Made by a program: the position numbers and the translations under genes
NCBI GenBank assembly: GCA_027492035.1
Contig: JAOZFT010000004.1
Location: 496,001-560,000 of the forward strand
DNA length: 64,000 bases
Direction: 5' to 3'
Source of the DNA: Thermoproteota archaeon
GTDB lineage: Archaea; Korarchaeota; JAOZGF01; JAOZFZ01
The notes under the pieces: model-generated
Told to the model about the DNA's origin: nothing
Seen by the model: the letters and a program-made list of their open reading frames with translations, nothing else
Database searches by the model: none
Part shown: piece after piece, positions 52,259 to 61,875 of the stretch
Numbering within the stretch: position 1 is the stretch's first letter
How the letters are laid out: every line of letters starts with the position of its first letter

Positions 52259-53245
52259 ATGAAGGAAATAGTTGTTACTGAAAATTTAACAAAAATTTAC
52301 AATAAAAAGGTTTTAGCAGTTGACCATGTAAACCTTAGAATCTATAAGGGAGAAATTTTCGGTTTCTTAGGCCCTAATGGAGCAGGCAAAACCACAACAA
52401 TTAAAATGTTAGTTACTCTGCTTCAACCCACAGAAGGAACTGCTTTCGTTAACGGGTTCAATATATTAACTGAGCCCCACGAAGTAAGGAAAAATATTGG
52501 CATAGTTTTCCAAGAGCCTGCCTTAGATTTACAATTAACAGGAAAAGAAAACCTTGACTTCCACGCTAGAATTTATGGTTTGAAAAGGGATGAACGTAAA
52601 AAAAGGATAAATGAAGTTCTGGAACTTGTTAATTTAAAAGATAAAGCTGATATTTTAGTTAAAAATTACTCTGGAGGCATGAAAAGAAGATTAGAAATAG
52701 CTAGGGGATTAATGCATTACCCAAATGTTTTATTTCTTGACGAACCAACTCTAGGGCTTGATCCACAAAGTAGGAGAGCTATCTGGGACTATATCAAAGA
52801 AATAAATAAGCGCGAAAACGTCACAGTCTTCCTTACAACTCATTATATGGATGAAGCCGAATACCTTTGTGACAGGGTAGCAATCATAGATCACGGAAAA
52901 ATTTTGGTTTTAAACAGCCCGGCAGCTCTCAAGAATTCATTAGGAAACGACTTAATAACCTTAAGCTGCAACTCGACCGAAAAACTTTACAATGCACTAA
53001 AAAGTGAACACTGGGTTAAGAATTTGAAAATTCATGGTGAAGAATTATTCTTAGGGGTTAAGTCAGGTGAAAAAAGATTGGTGCAAATAATAAATTTAGC
53101 TTCTGAACTGAATGTGAAAGTAAACTTTGTGAACTTACGTAAGCCAACCCTAGAAGATGTATTCCTCCATTACACAGGTAGAAAAATAAGGGATGAAAAA
53201 AGAGATTTCAGAAGAGAAATAACCATTCGCAGAATGAGGCGTTAA
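52259..53245 (+). CDS. ABC exporter ATP-binding protein (DrrA type)
   Basis: About 328 residues. Walker A is FLGPNGAGKTTTIKM, the Q-loop is IGIVFQEPALDLQL, the signature is NYSGGMKRRLEIAR, Walker B is VLFLDEPTLGLDPQS and the switch His is in FLTTHYMDEAEYL. The C-terminal 90 residues are the DrrA-type extension (VNFVNLRKPTLEDVFLHYTG). Such ATPases drive two-component drug or lipid exporters. I take the ATG at 52259; AAGGTG lies 12 bases upstream, and a GTG at 52244 is in frame. The permease follows after 17 bases. Confidence 0.93.
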   Translation: MKEIVVTENLTKIYNKKVLAVDHVNLRIYKGEIFGFLGPNGAGKTTTIKMLVTLLQPTEGTAFVNGFNILTEPHEVRKNIGIVFQEPALDLQLTGKENLDFHARIYGLKRDERKKRINEVLELVNLKDKADILVKNYSGGMKRRLEIARGLMHYPNVLFLDEPTLGLDPQSRRAIWDYIKEINKRENVTVFLTTHYMDEAEYLCDRVAIIDHGKILVLNSPAALKNSLGNDLITLSCNSTEKLYNALKSEHWVKNLKIHGEELFLGVKSGEKRLVQIINLASELNVKVNFVNLRKPTLEDVFLHYTGRKIRDEKRDFRREITIRRMRR

Positions 53246-53262
53246 AGGGTGAGGTGTCTGAA

Positions 53263-54027
53263 ATGAGGTTTCTTGAATTACAAGCTATCTACATAATGTG
53301 GCTTAGACAGTTAAAAGGTTTCGTTAGAGCAAGAAGCAGATTAATAGCGAACATCATACAACCCTTCTTCTTTTTAGCTTTTCTAGGAATAGGTTTCAGC
53401 ACTGCAAAGTTTGCAACTATTCCCATTAACTACTCATATTTAGACTTCTTAGCTCCCGGAATGATAGTTATGTCAGTTCTCTTCTCCTCCATGTTTGCTG
53501 GGGTTTCAGTGCTTTGGGATAAACAATTCGGCTTTTTACAAGAGGTTTTAGTTGCGCCTGTAAGTAGGTTATCTATTGTGATTGGTAGGACATTAGGTGG
53601 CTCAACCACTGCTTTAATTCAAGGCTTTGTAGTGTTATTTGCCTCCTTGGTTTTAGGTGTCAAAATTTCTCTTTCAGGAGTTTTTCTAGCAGTTATTTTC
53701 TTGGTTCTTCTTTCATTCTTTGCTGTTGGTTTCGGTTTAGCTGTAGCTTCGAAAATGGAAGACATACATGGTTTCCAACTAATAATGAACCTAGTGATTT
53801 TTCCATTGTTCTTCCTTTCGTCAGCCTTCTTCCCAATTGAGGGGCTGCCTTCTCAATTTAAAATGCTTGTTTACTTAGATCCCTTAACTTATGGAGTGGA
53901 TGGGGTCAGGGGGAGCCTTGTAGGAATGAATTATTTCTTCCTTCAACTGGATTTATTAGTTTGTTTAGTCCTTGCAGTAGCTGTACTCTTGGTTGGTGCA
54001 TATTTTTTCAAGAAAAGCGAAGTTTAA
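53263..54027 (+). CDS. ABC-2 type exporter permease (DrrB type)
   Basis: About 254 residues with six hydrophobic segments and the ABC-2 motif pattern: IANIIQPFFFLAFLGIGF, LAPGMIVMSVLFSSMFAGVS, then GFLQEVLVAPVSRLSIVIGR (coupling region) and LSSAFFPIEGLPSQFKMLVY. It pairs with the ATPase just upstream to make a homodimeric exporter controlled by PadR. The ATG at 53263 is preceded by AGGGTGAGG at good spacing; an in-frame GTG sits at 53254. Confidence 0.92.
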   Translation: MRFLELQAIYIMWLRQLKGFVRARSRLIANIIQPFFFLAFLGIGFSTAKFATIPINYSYLDFLAPGMIVMSVLFSSMFAGVSVLWDKQFGFLQEVLVAPVSRLSIVIGRTLGGSTTALIQGFVVLFASLVLGVKISLSGVFLAVIFLVLLSFFAVGFGLAVASKMEDIHGFQLIMNLVIFPLFFLSSAFFPIEGLPSQFKMLVYLDPLTYGVDGVRGSLVGMNYFFLQLDLLVCLVLAVAVLLVGAYFFKKSEV

Positions 54028-54071
54028 TTGTGGAAAATTGAATAAACTGTTTTTCTCCAAGCTTCATGTTT

Positions 54072-55133
54072 TCAAAGAACAACTGCTCCTGTTTTAGTTA
54101 CCACTACGTCATCCTCAATTCTTATTCCAAAATTTTCCTCTAAATAAATACCTGGTTCTATTGTGAAAGTCATGTTCTCCTTCAGAACAGTTTTTTCAGT
54201 CCCTTTATACTTCTTATAAGAAACAATAGGTTCCTCATGCACTTCTAAACCTATTCCATGCCCTGTCCCGTGAATTAATTTGTAACCGTACTCTTCTATA
54301 ACTTTCCTCGCTGCAGCGTCCACTTCAAAATTGGTAACTCCCGGTTTAATTTTTTTAATTGCTTCCTTTCTTGCTTCTTTAACTATCCCCTGCACTTCCT
54401 CCTGTTTTAAAGATAATTCTCCATCAACCACTATTACGCGGGTGATGTCACCACAGTAATTCTCATACTTTGCTCCACAGTCTATGAGCAGTAACTCATT
54501 CCTTTTTATTCTCTTTTGTGAAGGGACCCCGTGAGGGTTGGCTGTTTTTTTACCTGAAACAGTTATTGTTGGGAACGATAAGTCATCAGCTCCCAACTTT
54601 TTCATGGCGTATCCTATTTTTGCAGCTACTTCTTTTTCACTTAAACCTGGCTTAACAATGGTAAAGACCTCGTTGATAGCTTTTTTGGTTATTTCAACAG
54701 CTTTCTTTAACTTCTTCAGTTCCTCACTGTCTTTTACCGCCCTTAAATTATATATTTCTTTTGAAATGTCTGTAATTTCAACTTTGCCCTTCAGTTTTTG
54801 AAGTGTTTCATAGGTTAAGAATCTACCGTTAACTGCAAGTTTTCTAACCTTAAACTCTCTTAAGATGCTGCTTAAGTCTTCAATAACGTTTTCAGTTTTC
54901 CTTACATCTGAAATGAATGTTTCTTCTTTTGCCCTATGGTAATCAAGTTCAGCTGTCAAAATTACTGGTTCTTTATGGACATGTATCAACAACGCTGCAT
55001 GAGTTAAGTAATTTATGTTTGAAAAATAGAAAAGTGTAGGATCTAGAATTGAAGCCCTGAAATTTGCTATTAAACAGGCATCTAACTTCTTTCTTTCCAA
55101 AATTAATTTAAGTTTACTTACTCTCTTTTTCAT
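54072..55133 (-). CDS. pepQ: Xaa-Pro dipeptidase/aminopeptidase (M24 family)
   Basis: A 353-residue pita-bread metallopeptidase. The N-terminal creatinase-like domain spans residues 1 to about 125. The five metal ligands are visible: LLIDCGAKYENYCGDIT (two Asp), HGTGHGIGLEVHEEP (His) and FTIEPGIYLEENFGIRIEDD (two Glu). It removes or splits residues before proline in small peptides. It converges with the exporter operon and is separate from sucD by 128 bases. Confidence 0.93.
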   Translation of the reverse strand: MKKRVSKLKLILERKKLDACLIANFRASILDPTLFYFSNINYLTHAALLIHVHKEPVILTAELDYHRAKEETFISDVRKTENVIEDLSSILREFKVRKLAVNGRFLTYETLQKLKGKVEITDISKEIYNLRAVKDSEELKKLKKAVEITKKAINEVFTIVKPGLSEKEVAAKIGYAMKKLGADDLSFPTITVSGKKTANPHGVPSQKRIKRNELLLIDCGAKYENYCGDITRVIVVDGELSLKQEEVQGIVKEARKEAIKKIKPGVTNFEVDAAARKVIEEYGYKLIHGTGHGIGLEVHEEPIVSYKKYKGTEKTVLKENMTFTIEPGIYLEENFGIRIEDDVVVTKTGAVVL

Positions 55134-55261
55134 GGTTAAACATCTTTTTCTAAAAACCTTTTTAAGGGTGTAAAGTTGGTTATGTCTTAAAACCTTGTGC
55201 GAAAACTTGTAGAAATGTTTTTTTATGAATTACTTAAGTTATTTGTCCCTGCTCCAAGTTG

Positions 55262-56140
55262 TTATTGCGTTAACGTTCTCTTCATTAACTCAGCTATTTG
55301 GGATGGTATTTCAGCTACTGGGACTCCTGCTTCTTTCAAAGCTTCAAGTTTACTTTCTGCACTTCCCTTACCCATAGCAACTATTGCTCCAGCGTGACCC
55401 ATCCTTTTACCCGGTGGTGCAGTTCTCCCTGCTATGTAAGCAACAACAGGTTTCGTCACTCCCTTTTTTGTTATATACTCAGCAAGTTTCTCCTCCATGT
55501 CTCCCCCTATCTCTCCAATAATTACCACTCCTTTTGTTTCAGGGTCTTTTTCAAACATTTTAATTACTTCAATGAAATCTAGCCCTATTATTGGGTCACC
55601 TCCTATTCCTACACATGTTGACTGGCCTAGTTTTGCTTTTGTTATTGCGTCAGCTATTTCATAAGTTAAAGTGCCGCTTCTGGAAACAATCCCAACTCCT
55701 CCTTTTGTGAAAAGCTTAGCTGGTAAAATTCCAACTTTTGTTTTTCCTGGACTTATTGCACCTGGACAGTTTGGGCCTATAATTTTTATTCCTTTCATTC
55801 TGGCATAATTTACAAACTCAAGTGAATCAGAAACCGGTATGTGTTCCGTTATCACGACTATTGGGTTCAGTTTTGCTTCTATTGCTTCGAAAACAGCATC
55901 TGCAGCGAATTTAGCTGGGACAAAAACAATTGATGAATTTATTTCAGGATGTTCCTCAACAGCTTCTTCAACAAAGTTGTAAACAGGCACTCCATACACT
56001 TTCTCTCCCCCCTTCCCGGGTGTAACCCCTGCAACTACTTTTGTTCCATAATCAAGCATAACTTTAGTGTGAAATCTACCTTCACTTCCAGTTATTCCCT
56101 GCACAAGAACCCTTGTTGATTCATCAACTAATATAGCCAA
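55262..56140 (-). CDS. sucD: succinyl-CoA synthetase (ADP-forming), alpha subunit
   Basis: A 292-residue CoA-ligase alpha subunit. [16 protein letters not shown] and ATP-grasp partner loops are present, [12 protein letters not shown] and [16 protein letters not shown] bind CoA and phosphate, and the phosphorylated His is in [18 protein letters not shown]. With SucC it converts succinyl-CoA to succinate with ATP formation, or the reverse in biosynthesis. The gene follows sucC by 14 bases. Confidence 0.96.
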   Translation of the reverse strand: MAILVDESTRVLVQGITGSEGRFHTKVMLDYGTKVVAGVTPGKGGEKVYGVPVYNFVEEAVEEHPEINSSIVFVPAKFAADAVFEAIEAKLNPIVVITEHIPVSDSLEFVNYARMKGIKIIGPNCPGAISPGKTKVGILPAKLFTKGGVGIVSRSGTLTYEIADAITKAKLGQSTCVGIGGDPIIGLDFIEVIKMFEKDPETKGVVIIGEIGGDMEEKLAEYITKKGVTKPVVAYIAGRTAPPGKRMGHAGAIVAMGKGSAESKLEALKEAGVPVAEIPSQIAELMKRTLTQ

Positions 56141-56154
56141 TTCTTTTCACCTTC

Positions 56155-57300
56155 CTAATCACTTACTCCCTTCACTACTTCCACTATCTTTTTTGCAGCT
56201 TCTTCCATTGTGTCTAAATAACTTATTCCTGCTTCCTTAAGGATTTTTCTCCCCTCTTCTTCCCTTGTTCCCTGCATCCTTATAATAATTGGTTTCTGGA
56301 TTTTAACTTCTTCCAGTGCTTCAATTAATCCTTTAGCCACTTCATCGCATCTAGTTATTCCACCCAATATGTTCACCAGTACCCCTCTCACTTTAGGGTT
56401 TCTTAACTGTATTTCAACAGCTTTCCTTACTCTTTCAGCACTTGCTCCCCCTCCTATGTCTAAGAAATTAGCTGGTTTACCTCCAAACTTAGCTACTAAA
56501 TCCATGCTGGCCATCGTCAACCCTGCGCCATTGGCAATAACCCCTACGCTCCCTTCAAGGTCAACATAACTAAATCCCTCTTTTAAAGCAGTTAATTCAA
56601 GCTGAGTCATTTCTCCTCTCTCTTCCTCAAACCTTCTCTGGAATTGTTGATGTCTAAACAAGGAGTTATCATCAATAATTATTCGGGCATCAGCTGCAAC
56701 AATTTCTCTTTCCTCCGTTAAAACTAAAGGATTGCTTTCTACAAGTTCACAGTCGTATCTGGAAGCTATTTCTTTAAAGGCTTTAATTATTCCCCTGACT
56801 TGTTTAAAGTATTCCTGTAACCCCATCCTTTGAATTATTTTTCTAACTTGGAATTCTTTAATGCCTACAAGAGGATTAATAGCTACTTTAACTATTTTTT
56901 CAGGTTTTTCAGCTGCTAACTTCTCTATTTCCATTCCTCCTTCGCTTGAAGCCAAAAAAACGTATTTTCTGGCTGAACGGTCCACTGTTAAACTTAAATA
57001 AAGTTCTTTAGTTATTTTCAGTTCCTCTTCTACAAGTAATTTTTTAACTTGTAAACCTTTAATTTTCATTCCGAAAAGTTTTTTTGCGGTAGTGTATGCT
57101 CCCTCAGGGTTTTTCACTTTTATTATTCCTCCAGCTTTCCCTCTTCCCGCAACAAGAACTTGGGATTTAAGCATTACAGGTTTACCTATTTCTCTAGCTA
57201 TTTCTTCAGTCTCTTCAGGGTTTGAAGCAACTTTGCCATTAGGGACAGGTATTCCATGTTCGGAGAAAATTTTTTTAGCTTCAAATTCATGCAGTTTCAA
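56155..57300 (-). CDS. sucC: succinyl-CoA synthetase (ADP-forming), beta subunit
   Basis: A 381-residue ATP-grasp subunit. MKLHEFEAKKIFSEHGIPVP is the usual start; VAGRGKAGGIIKVKNPEGA, ELYLSLTVDRS, LVESNPLVLTEEREIVAADA and FLDIGGGASAERV, VNILGGITRCDEVAKG complete the nucleotide- and CoA-binding elements. The sucC-sucD order and 14-base gap are standard. The complex sits in the cytoplasm in a complete or partial tricarboxylic acid cycle. Confidence 0.96.
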   Translation of the reverse strand: MKLHEFEAKKIFSEHGIPVPNGKVASNPEETEEIAREIGKPVMLKSQVLVAGRGKAGGIIKVKNPEGAYTTAKKLFGMKIKGLQVKKLLVEEELKITKELYLSLTVDRSARKYVFLASSEGGMEIEKLAAEKPEKIVKVAINPLVGIKEFQVRKIIQRMGLQEYFKQVRGIIKAFKEIASRYDCELVESNPLVLTEEREIVAADARIIIDDNSLFRHQQFQRRFEEERGEMTQLELTALKEGFSYVDLEGSVGVIANGAGLTMASMDLVAKFGGKPANFLDIGGGASAERVRKAVEIQLRNPKVRGVLVNILGGITRCDEVAKGLIEALEEVKIQKPIIIRMQGTREEEGRKILKEAGISYLDTMEEAAKKIVEVVKGVSD

Positions 57301-57630
57301 GTCCTACACCTTCTCTTCCCAATTTATTCACTTCCCAAAGTTGAATAAGCAATTGCTATGAAGAAGTTAGGGAATTAACCCTCTTTTTTAAAAATTACTG
57401 AAACATCGTGTAACGTTCCACAGTTGTATGTAAATCAGAGAGGCAAGCTATAGCCTTTATTAAATCCCCTTTTTTTAATTTTTGAAAAGGGATCGGAACC
57501 AATTATGAATGATTGGAAGCTGTATTTGGAACGAGTTTTTTAAACTAGTTAATGGAAAAGTTAATATGTTTAAGGCAACAAAATCTTTTTAGTACACAGG
57601 AACATTTTTTAAAAGACAAATGAATGTTTT
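57301..57630. other. 330-base intergenic region between divergent sucC and the thiolase gene
   Basis: No ORF or RNA fold is recognised. The stretch is AT-rich, with CTATGAAGAAG near 57355 and a TTAATATG-containing box near 57560 that might be promoter elements for the plus-strand gene. Both flanking genes start here, so it must carry two promoters. Confidence 0.4.
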
Positions 57631-58560
57631 ATGGGGTTTCCTTTGTTGAAATGTGTTAAATGTGGAGGAGAAGCAGTTGTTAATTTGAAACCTTACGGGT
57701 TAGTTCTTTGTAACGAACACTTTACAGAATTTTACGAAAAGAAAGTTAAGGAGTTCATAATCAAAAATAAACTTATTAAACCAAAAGAAAAAGTTTCTGT
57801 AGCAGTATCTGGTGGAAAAGACAGTTTAGCTTGCTTAATTGCTCTTGATAATTTATCTAACGAATTAAATTTTCAATTAACGGCTTATCACATAAACTTA
57901 GAGATAGGAAAATTTTCCAAGCAGTCACAAAAAACAGTGAGGGAAGCAACGAAAAAATTAGATGTTCCTTTAGAAATAACTGATTTAAAGAAAGAAACAG
58001 GTTTTACATTACCTGAATTAATTAAAATCAACAGGAGGCCTCCCTGTTCAGTTTGTGGAACAGTTAAAAGGTATTTAATGAATAAAGTTCCCCGAGAGCT
58101 TGGCAATGAAAAATTAGCTACTGGACACAACTTAGACGATATTCTAGAATTTACAGTTAAAAACTTTCTTAACAACAACTTTTTTTGGCTCAGCAAATTG
58201 AAGCCTCTTCTTCCTTCTGTAAACAGCAAAGTATTAACCAAAATTAAGCCGTTGTTTGAAAGGACAGAGAAAGAGAATGCAGTTTATGTTTTAAGTAAAG
58301 GCTTTAATCTTCCCCATCTAACTTGTCCTTTCAGCCGCTCCTCAGAATGGAAAGAAATCATTGCTAAAATTGAGGAATGGAAACCAGGTTTCAAATTAAG
58401 ATTCATCAAATCTTTTCAAAAAATAAATTTTCCTGTTGAAAAACTGAATTATAAGCGGTGTAGAATTTGCGGGGAGTTGTCTTCATCTGAAATCTGCAGT
58501 TTCTGCAGAGTAACAAGGAAACAAACTGGAAATCTTCAGGAACTTAAGAATAGAAAATAA
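57631..58560 (+). CDS. tRNA 2-thiolation protein (TtuA/NcsA/CTU1 family)
   Basis: A 309-residue PP-loop ATPase that activates tRNA uridine (U34 or U54) for sulfur insertion. The N-terminal zinc site is CVKCGGEAVVNLKPYG followed by Cys and His; the P-loop is VSVAVSGGKDSLACLIAL; the catalytic Cys pair is in RRPPCSVCGTVKRYL and LPHLTCPFSRS; the C-terminal zinc site is CRICGELSSSEICSFC. These two zinc sites and the length match archaeal TtuA/NcsA proteins. It likely takes sulfur from a carrier like that at 16.9 kb. It overlaps the convergent CARDB gene by 17 bases. Confidence 0.92.
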   Translation: MGFPLLKCVKCGGEAVVNLKPYGLVLCNEHFTEFYEKKVKEFIIKNKLIKPKEKVSVAVSGGKDSLACLIALDNLSNELNFQLTAYHINLEIGKFSKQSQKTVREATKKLDVPLEITDLKKETGFTLPELIKINRRPPCSVCGTVKRYLMNKVPRELGNEKLATGHNLDDILEFTVKNFLNNNFFWLSKLKPLLPSVNSKVLTKIKPLFERTEKENAVYVLSKGFNLPHLTCPFSRSSEWKEIIAKIEEWKPGFKLRFIKSFQKINFPVEKLNYKRCRICGELSSSEICSFCRVTRKQTGNLQELKNRK

Positions 58561-59596
58561 GTTGGAACGTATCATTGGAAGTTACATTGCCTGAACCATC
58601 TGAGTCAAGCCAATGAATCACCACAGTTTTCAAGCCTTGTAATGAGTACTTATAATTAATTAAATATAAAGCTGCGGCTGCTGTTCCATAACGTGTACAC
58701 CCCTCTAAAAGCCAAGAAGTAAAGTTTCCTGTATCATCCACAGCTAAAACACTGTAATCTTCCTTTCCAAATAAATTTAAGCTGTAATGAAAAATAACAG
58801 AACCAACTTGTAAAACAATTTCATTCCCTATTTTCTCAAACAAAATATTAAGGTGTTGGTTAAAGGAGGAAGTGCATCTGTTCCTTAACGGCCCGCCAAT
58901 TACAAAGTAATCTTTGCCAGGGTGAGGAGCAAAGTTTCGGTCTAAACACCCAGTTTCCAGTTTGAAATTATCCATTAAAACTTTTATGGTTTCAGAGTCA
59001 TAAATAGTTCCTTTTTCTCCGAAAACAAAACCAAACTCCCTAATTTCTGATACCTCGCTTAAATGTTTTTCAACAGGTTTAGTAGGTGGTGGAGGCGGTG
59101 ATGAAGGTAGTGTTTCGACCCTGAAACTGAAATCGTCAAAGTTATCTATTGGATTAATTTCTTTTACATGTGGTGGCAGAGAAACTGAAACAGTTAATTC
59201 ATAATGGCCCTCCTCTTCAGGAACCCAGTCAAAATAAACAAGCTGGGTTTCATTAGGGTAAAGAGTTAAAACTCTCCTTTCCTCACGTATTCCATATGGT
59301 TCAGTGTAGGATGTAATATAAAAGTTTAAAACAAAACCCGAAGCTATGTTCAAACCCCAATTGCTTACCTCAACCACAGCTTCAAAAACCTCATTTACAA
59401 AAATTTTTTCGGGGGCATTCAGTATTTTAACGAAAATATCAACTTGATTAACGTTATTTAGATAAGTTGGGTTTAAAGGAACTTTGGTTTCAGAAAAAAA
59501 TTTCTTGTTGAGGCTTGAAACACTCAAAACCTGTGAATTAAAACTTAAAAGCAGAAAAAGCAACATGAAAACTGAAAAATTTTTTTCCGTATTCAT
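58544..59596 (-). CDS. secreted CARDB-domain protein with shared C-terminal module
   Basis: A 350-residue exported protein. Residues 1-27 are a signal peptide (VFMLLFLLLSFNSQVLSVS). A CARDB domain covers about residues 45-165 (QVDIFVKILNAPEKIFVNE, VFDWVPEEEGHYELTVSVS-like), followed by a proline-rich linker (SSPPPPPTKP). The final 180 residues match the C-terminal part of the 714-residue protein at 3831-5975: FVIGGPLRNR, EDYSVLAVDD, EGCTRYGTAAAALYL and HWLDSDGSGNVTSNDTF with an EF-hand-like loop. This paralogy points to a family of surface proteins with a common attachment or calcium-binding end. Confidence 0.75.
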   Translation of the reverse strand: MNTEKNFSVFMLLFLLLSFNSQVLSVSSLNKKFFSETKVPLNPTYLNNVNQVDIFVKILNAPEKIFVNEVFEAVVEVSNWGLNIASGFVLNFYITSYTEPYGIREERRVLTLYPNETQLVYFDWVPEEEGHYELTVSVSLPPHVKEINPIDNFDDFSFRVETLPSSPPPPPTKPVEKHLSEVSEIREFGFVFGEKGTIYDSETIKVLMDNFKLETGCLDRNFAPHPGKDYFVIGGPLRNRCTSSFNQHLNILFEKIGNEIVLQVGSVIFHYSLNLFGKEDYSVLAVDDTGNFTSWLLEGCTRYGTAAAALYLINYKYSLQGLKTVVIHWLDSDGSGNVTSNDTFQLIFYS

Positions 59597-59702
59597 TTAA
59601 ACACCTTCTTGTCTCTCTCGCTTTTCCTCTTTTAAAAATCTTTTCCATTCTCTTTTTAACTTTTAAACATTTACTCAAAAAAACTGGAATTTCTTGTTTC
59701 AC

Positions 59703-60830
59703 TCATAAAATTTCCTTTAACTTTTCAATCATGAACCTGTTTTCTTCTTTTTTCCCAACTGTAACCCTGAAAAACTTGCCTTTTAACCCTGGTTTGTTCG
59801 TGTAGTCTCTTAAAATAATTCCTTCATTAATTAATTCATCCACTAGGGAGGAAGCAGAAACTTTTCTTCTCTCTACTTCCACCAATATAAAATTTGTTTT
59901 TGAAGGATAGGGTTTAAACCCTTCTATTTCTTTGAATTCATTAAAAAGCCACTTTCTTTCATTCACTGTTTTCCTAACAACTTCCCTCATGTAACTTAAG
60001 TCATTTAAAGCTGCACAAGCAGCCTTTAAAGCTAAAACATGAACATGGAAATTCACTTCTCCATGCCAAAGATAATTTACGAGTTCCTCTGAAGCAACAC
60101 CGTAACCTATCCTTAAACCAGCCAACCCGAAAGCTTTAGAGAAAGTTCTTAAAACTATCAAATTAGTATAGTTGCGGATAAGATCTACACAACTCTTTCC
60201 GCAGTATTCGAAGTATGCTTCATCTACTACAACAACTACATTTTCCTCTAGTAATTCCTCGATTACTTTTTTACTGGGGCAGTTTCCTACAGGGTTGTTA
60301 GGGTTCCCTACAAAAACAACTTTGGTTTTTTCAGTTATTGCAGGAATTATTTTTTCAATGTTCCACTCAAACCTAGGCTTAACTCTTTTAACTTCTTTGA
60401 TAACTCCCCCATTTAAAGCAACTCTTTTAACGTAGTTTTCGTAAGTTGGAGGAGTAACTAAAGCTTCATCACCTAAATTAAGGAAGCTTTTACAAATGTT
60501 ATCAATTAGTTCTAGGGAGCCATTTCCTAAAACTATGTTTTCAGTGTTTGTTGAAGTATATTCAGCAAGTTTGTTTTTCAGTTCAAAACATGTAGGGTCA
60601 GGGTACCTGTTCAACAGGTTTAAATTATTAATTATTGCTTCCTTAACTTTAGGTGAAGGACCGTAAGGATTTTCGTTAGCCATAAGTCTAACAGCTTCTT
60701 CACTTCCCCAAAAAGCACTAACCAACCTTAAACCATATTTTTGAATCACATCCGCCAAGTAAGGTTCTACCTTCAAAATATGCCCTTTAAATAATTTATT
60801 TATACTGCCTGAATCCCTTCTTGTGTACAT
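59703..60830 (-). CDS. hisC: histidinol-phosphate aminotransferase-like enzyme
   Basis: A class I/II PLP aminotransferase of about 375 residues. RLMANENPYGPSPKVKEAI starts the substrate domain, VFVGNPNNPVGNCP and VVVDEAYFEYCG line the cofactor, and the PLP Lys lies in LRTFSKAFGLAGLRIGYG. This is the HisC pattern. No other his gene is in the window, so a related aminotransferase (cobalamin or aromatic) cannot be excluded. I start at the ATG at 60830, behind GGGGGAAAGGA; a further 7 residues are open upstream. Confidence 0.82.
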   Translation of the reverse strand: MYTRRDSGSINKLFKGHILKVEPYLADVIQKYGLRLVSAFWGSEEAVRLMANENPYGPSPKVKEAIINNLNLLNRYPDPTCFELKNKLAEYTSTNTENIVLGNGSLELIDNICKSFLNLGDEALVTPPTYENYVKRVALNGGVIKEVKRVKPRFEWNIEKIIPAITEKTKVVFVGNPNNPVGNCPSKKVIEELLEENVVVVVDEAYFEYCGKSCVDLIRNYTNLIVLRTFSKAFGLAGLRIGYGVASEELVNYLWHGEVNFHVHVLALKAACAALNDLSYMREVVRKTVNERKWLFNEFKEIEGFKPYPSKTNFILVEVERRKVSASSLVDELINEGIILRDYTNKPGLKGKFFRVTVGKKEENRFMIEKLKEIL

Positions 60831-61120
60831 TCCTTTCCCCCTTCCAAACAAGGCTTTAAAACGGATCCAAACCTTTCTTCATTTTTTCACTTTGCTTCTA
60901 AACCTTTACTTTCCTACTCAGCCATAAACTTCAACTCTGAATCCCATTACTGGTTTTTAGAATTTAAAAACTGCCATGGTTCGTAAAGGTTTAGAAAGTT
61001 TTGTGGAAGTTATGAATTTTCCCAAGAAAAAGAAGTAAATTATTGAGACCTTAAGCATCCTGTGTAATCAAGCAAATACAATGGTTCCCGTGCTTTTTGT
61101 TGAGTAGAAACTCAGTAAAC

Positions 61121-61719
61121 TTAAGTTAATGAATCATGAACATAAGGCACTAAATCATTTCTTGAAAAATTCAGAAAAAAGGGAAGGATTCAAGTATTTA
61201 CAGTAACGGATAAAACATTATTTGTTGGATCGCTTTCGAAAATTCCTGACCCGAAAACAACGACTTTTATGAGCCACGAACACTAGGTAAGTTAAGGGGG
61301 AAGTTGAAGGTGCACTCTTATAAACTAACCTATTCTTCCTTAAAGTTTCATTTAAATGCCAATTTCTTGTGTCAATTACGTAAACAAAAACCATAACACT
61401 CCCTACACCTGACCTTCCATTTAAATAACGATAACCAATATCTCACAGCTAATGCCCCGTTTTCAAAATGGACAGATGAAACATAAACATCGAAGTCGGG
61501 TGAAGGGTCAGGAGGGTCGGGTTTAGGAAGCTTTATTGGTTTTGGCATTGATTTTATCGGTAACTTTATTGGTTTTATTGGTACAATGATTGGGTTAGGT
61601 ACAATTGGCAGTTTTGGCAGTTTTTGTGTAATTCGTGGAGTTTTTTGTGCAAAAGACGCAACTATAAATTGTGAAACCATGAAGCGAAGTATTAGCAGGA
61701 GAAATAACATCGTCCTCAA
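61121..61719 (-). pseudogene. frameshifted secreted CARDB-like protein gene
   Basis: The frame starting at 61719 encodes a signal peptide (FLLLILRFMVSQFIVASFAQ), a proline/isoleucine-rich repeat linker and the start of a CARDB-like sandwich (DFDVYVSSVHFENGALAV), then stops at 61372. Reading on in a different frame from about 61440 gives DIGYRYLNGRSGVGSVMVF, VYVIDTRNWHLNETLRKN and RLVYKSAPSTSPLTYLVF; another shift near the AAAA run at about 61268-61275 gives KVVVFGSGIFESDPTNN and VLSVTVNT, the usual end of such domains, with a stop at 61121-61123. So an intact gene was broken by two indels, or two sequencing errors are present. Confidence 0.65.
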
Positions 61720-61875
61720 TCAGTAACCTCAGTAAACCTTATTAAAAGCCAGGGAAAAGTTTTTATGTGGAAAGGAAAAATTTTTACTTTCCTTTTTTTC
61801 CTCTTGGGAAAGTGCAGAAATTTTAAATCTGTAACCTATATTTTTAATTTATTTCACAAAAAAGGGTGTTTTTCT

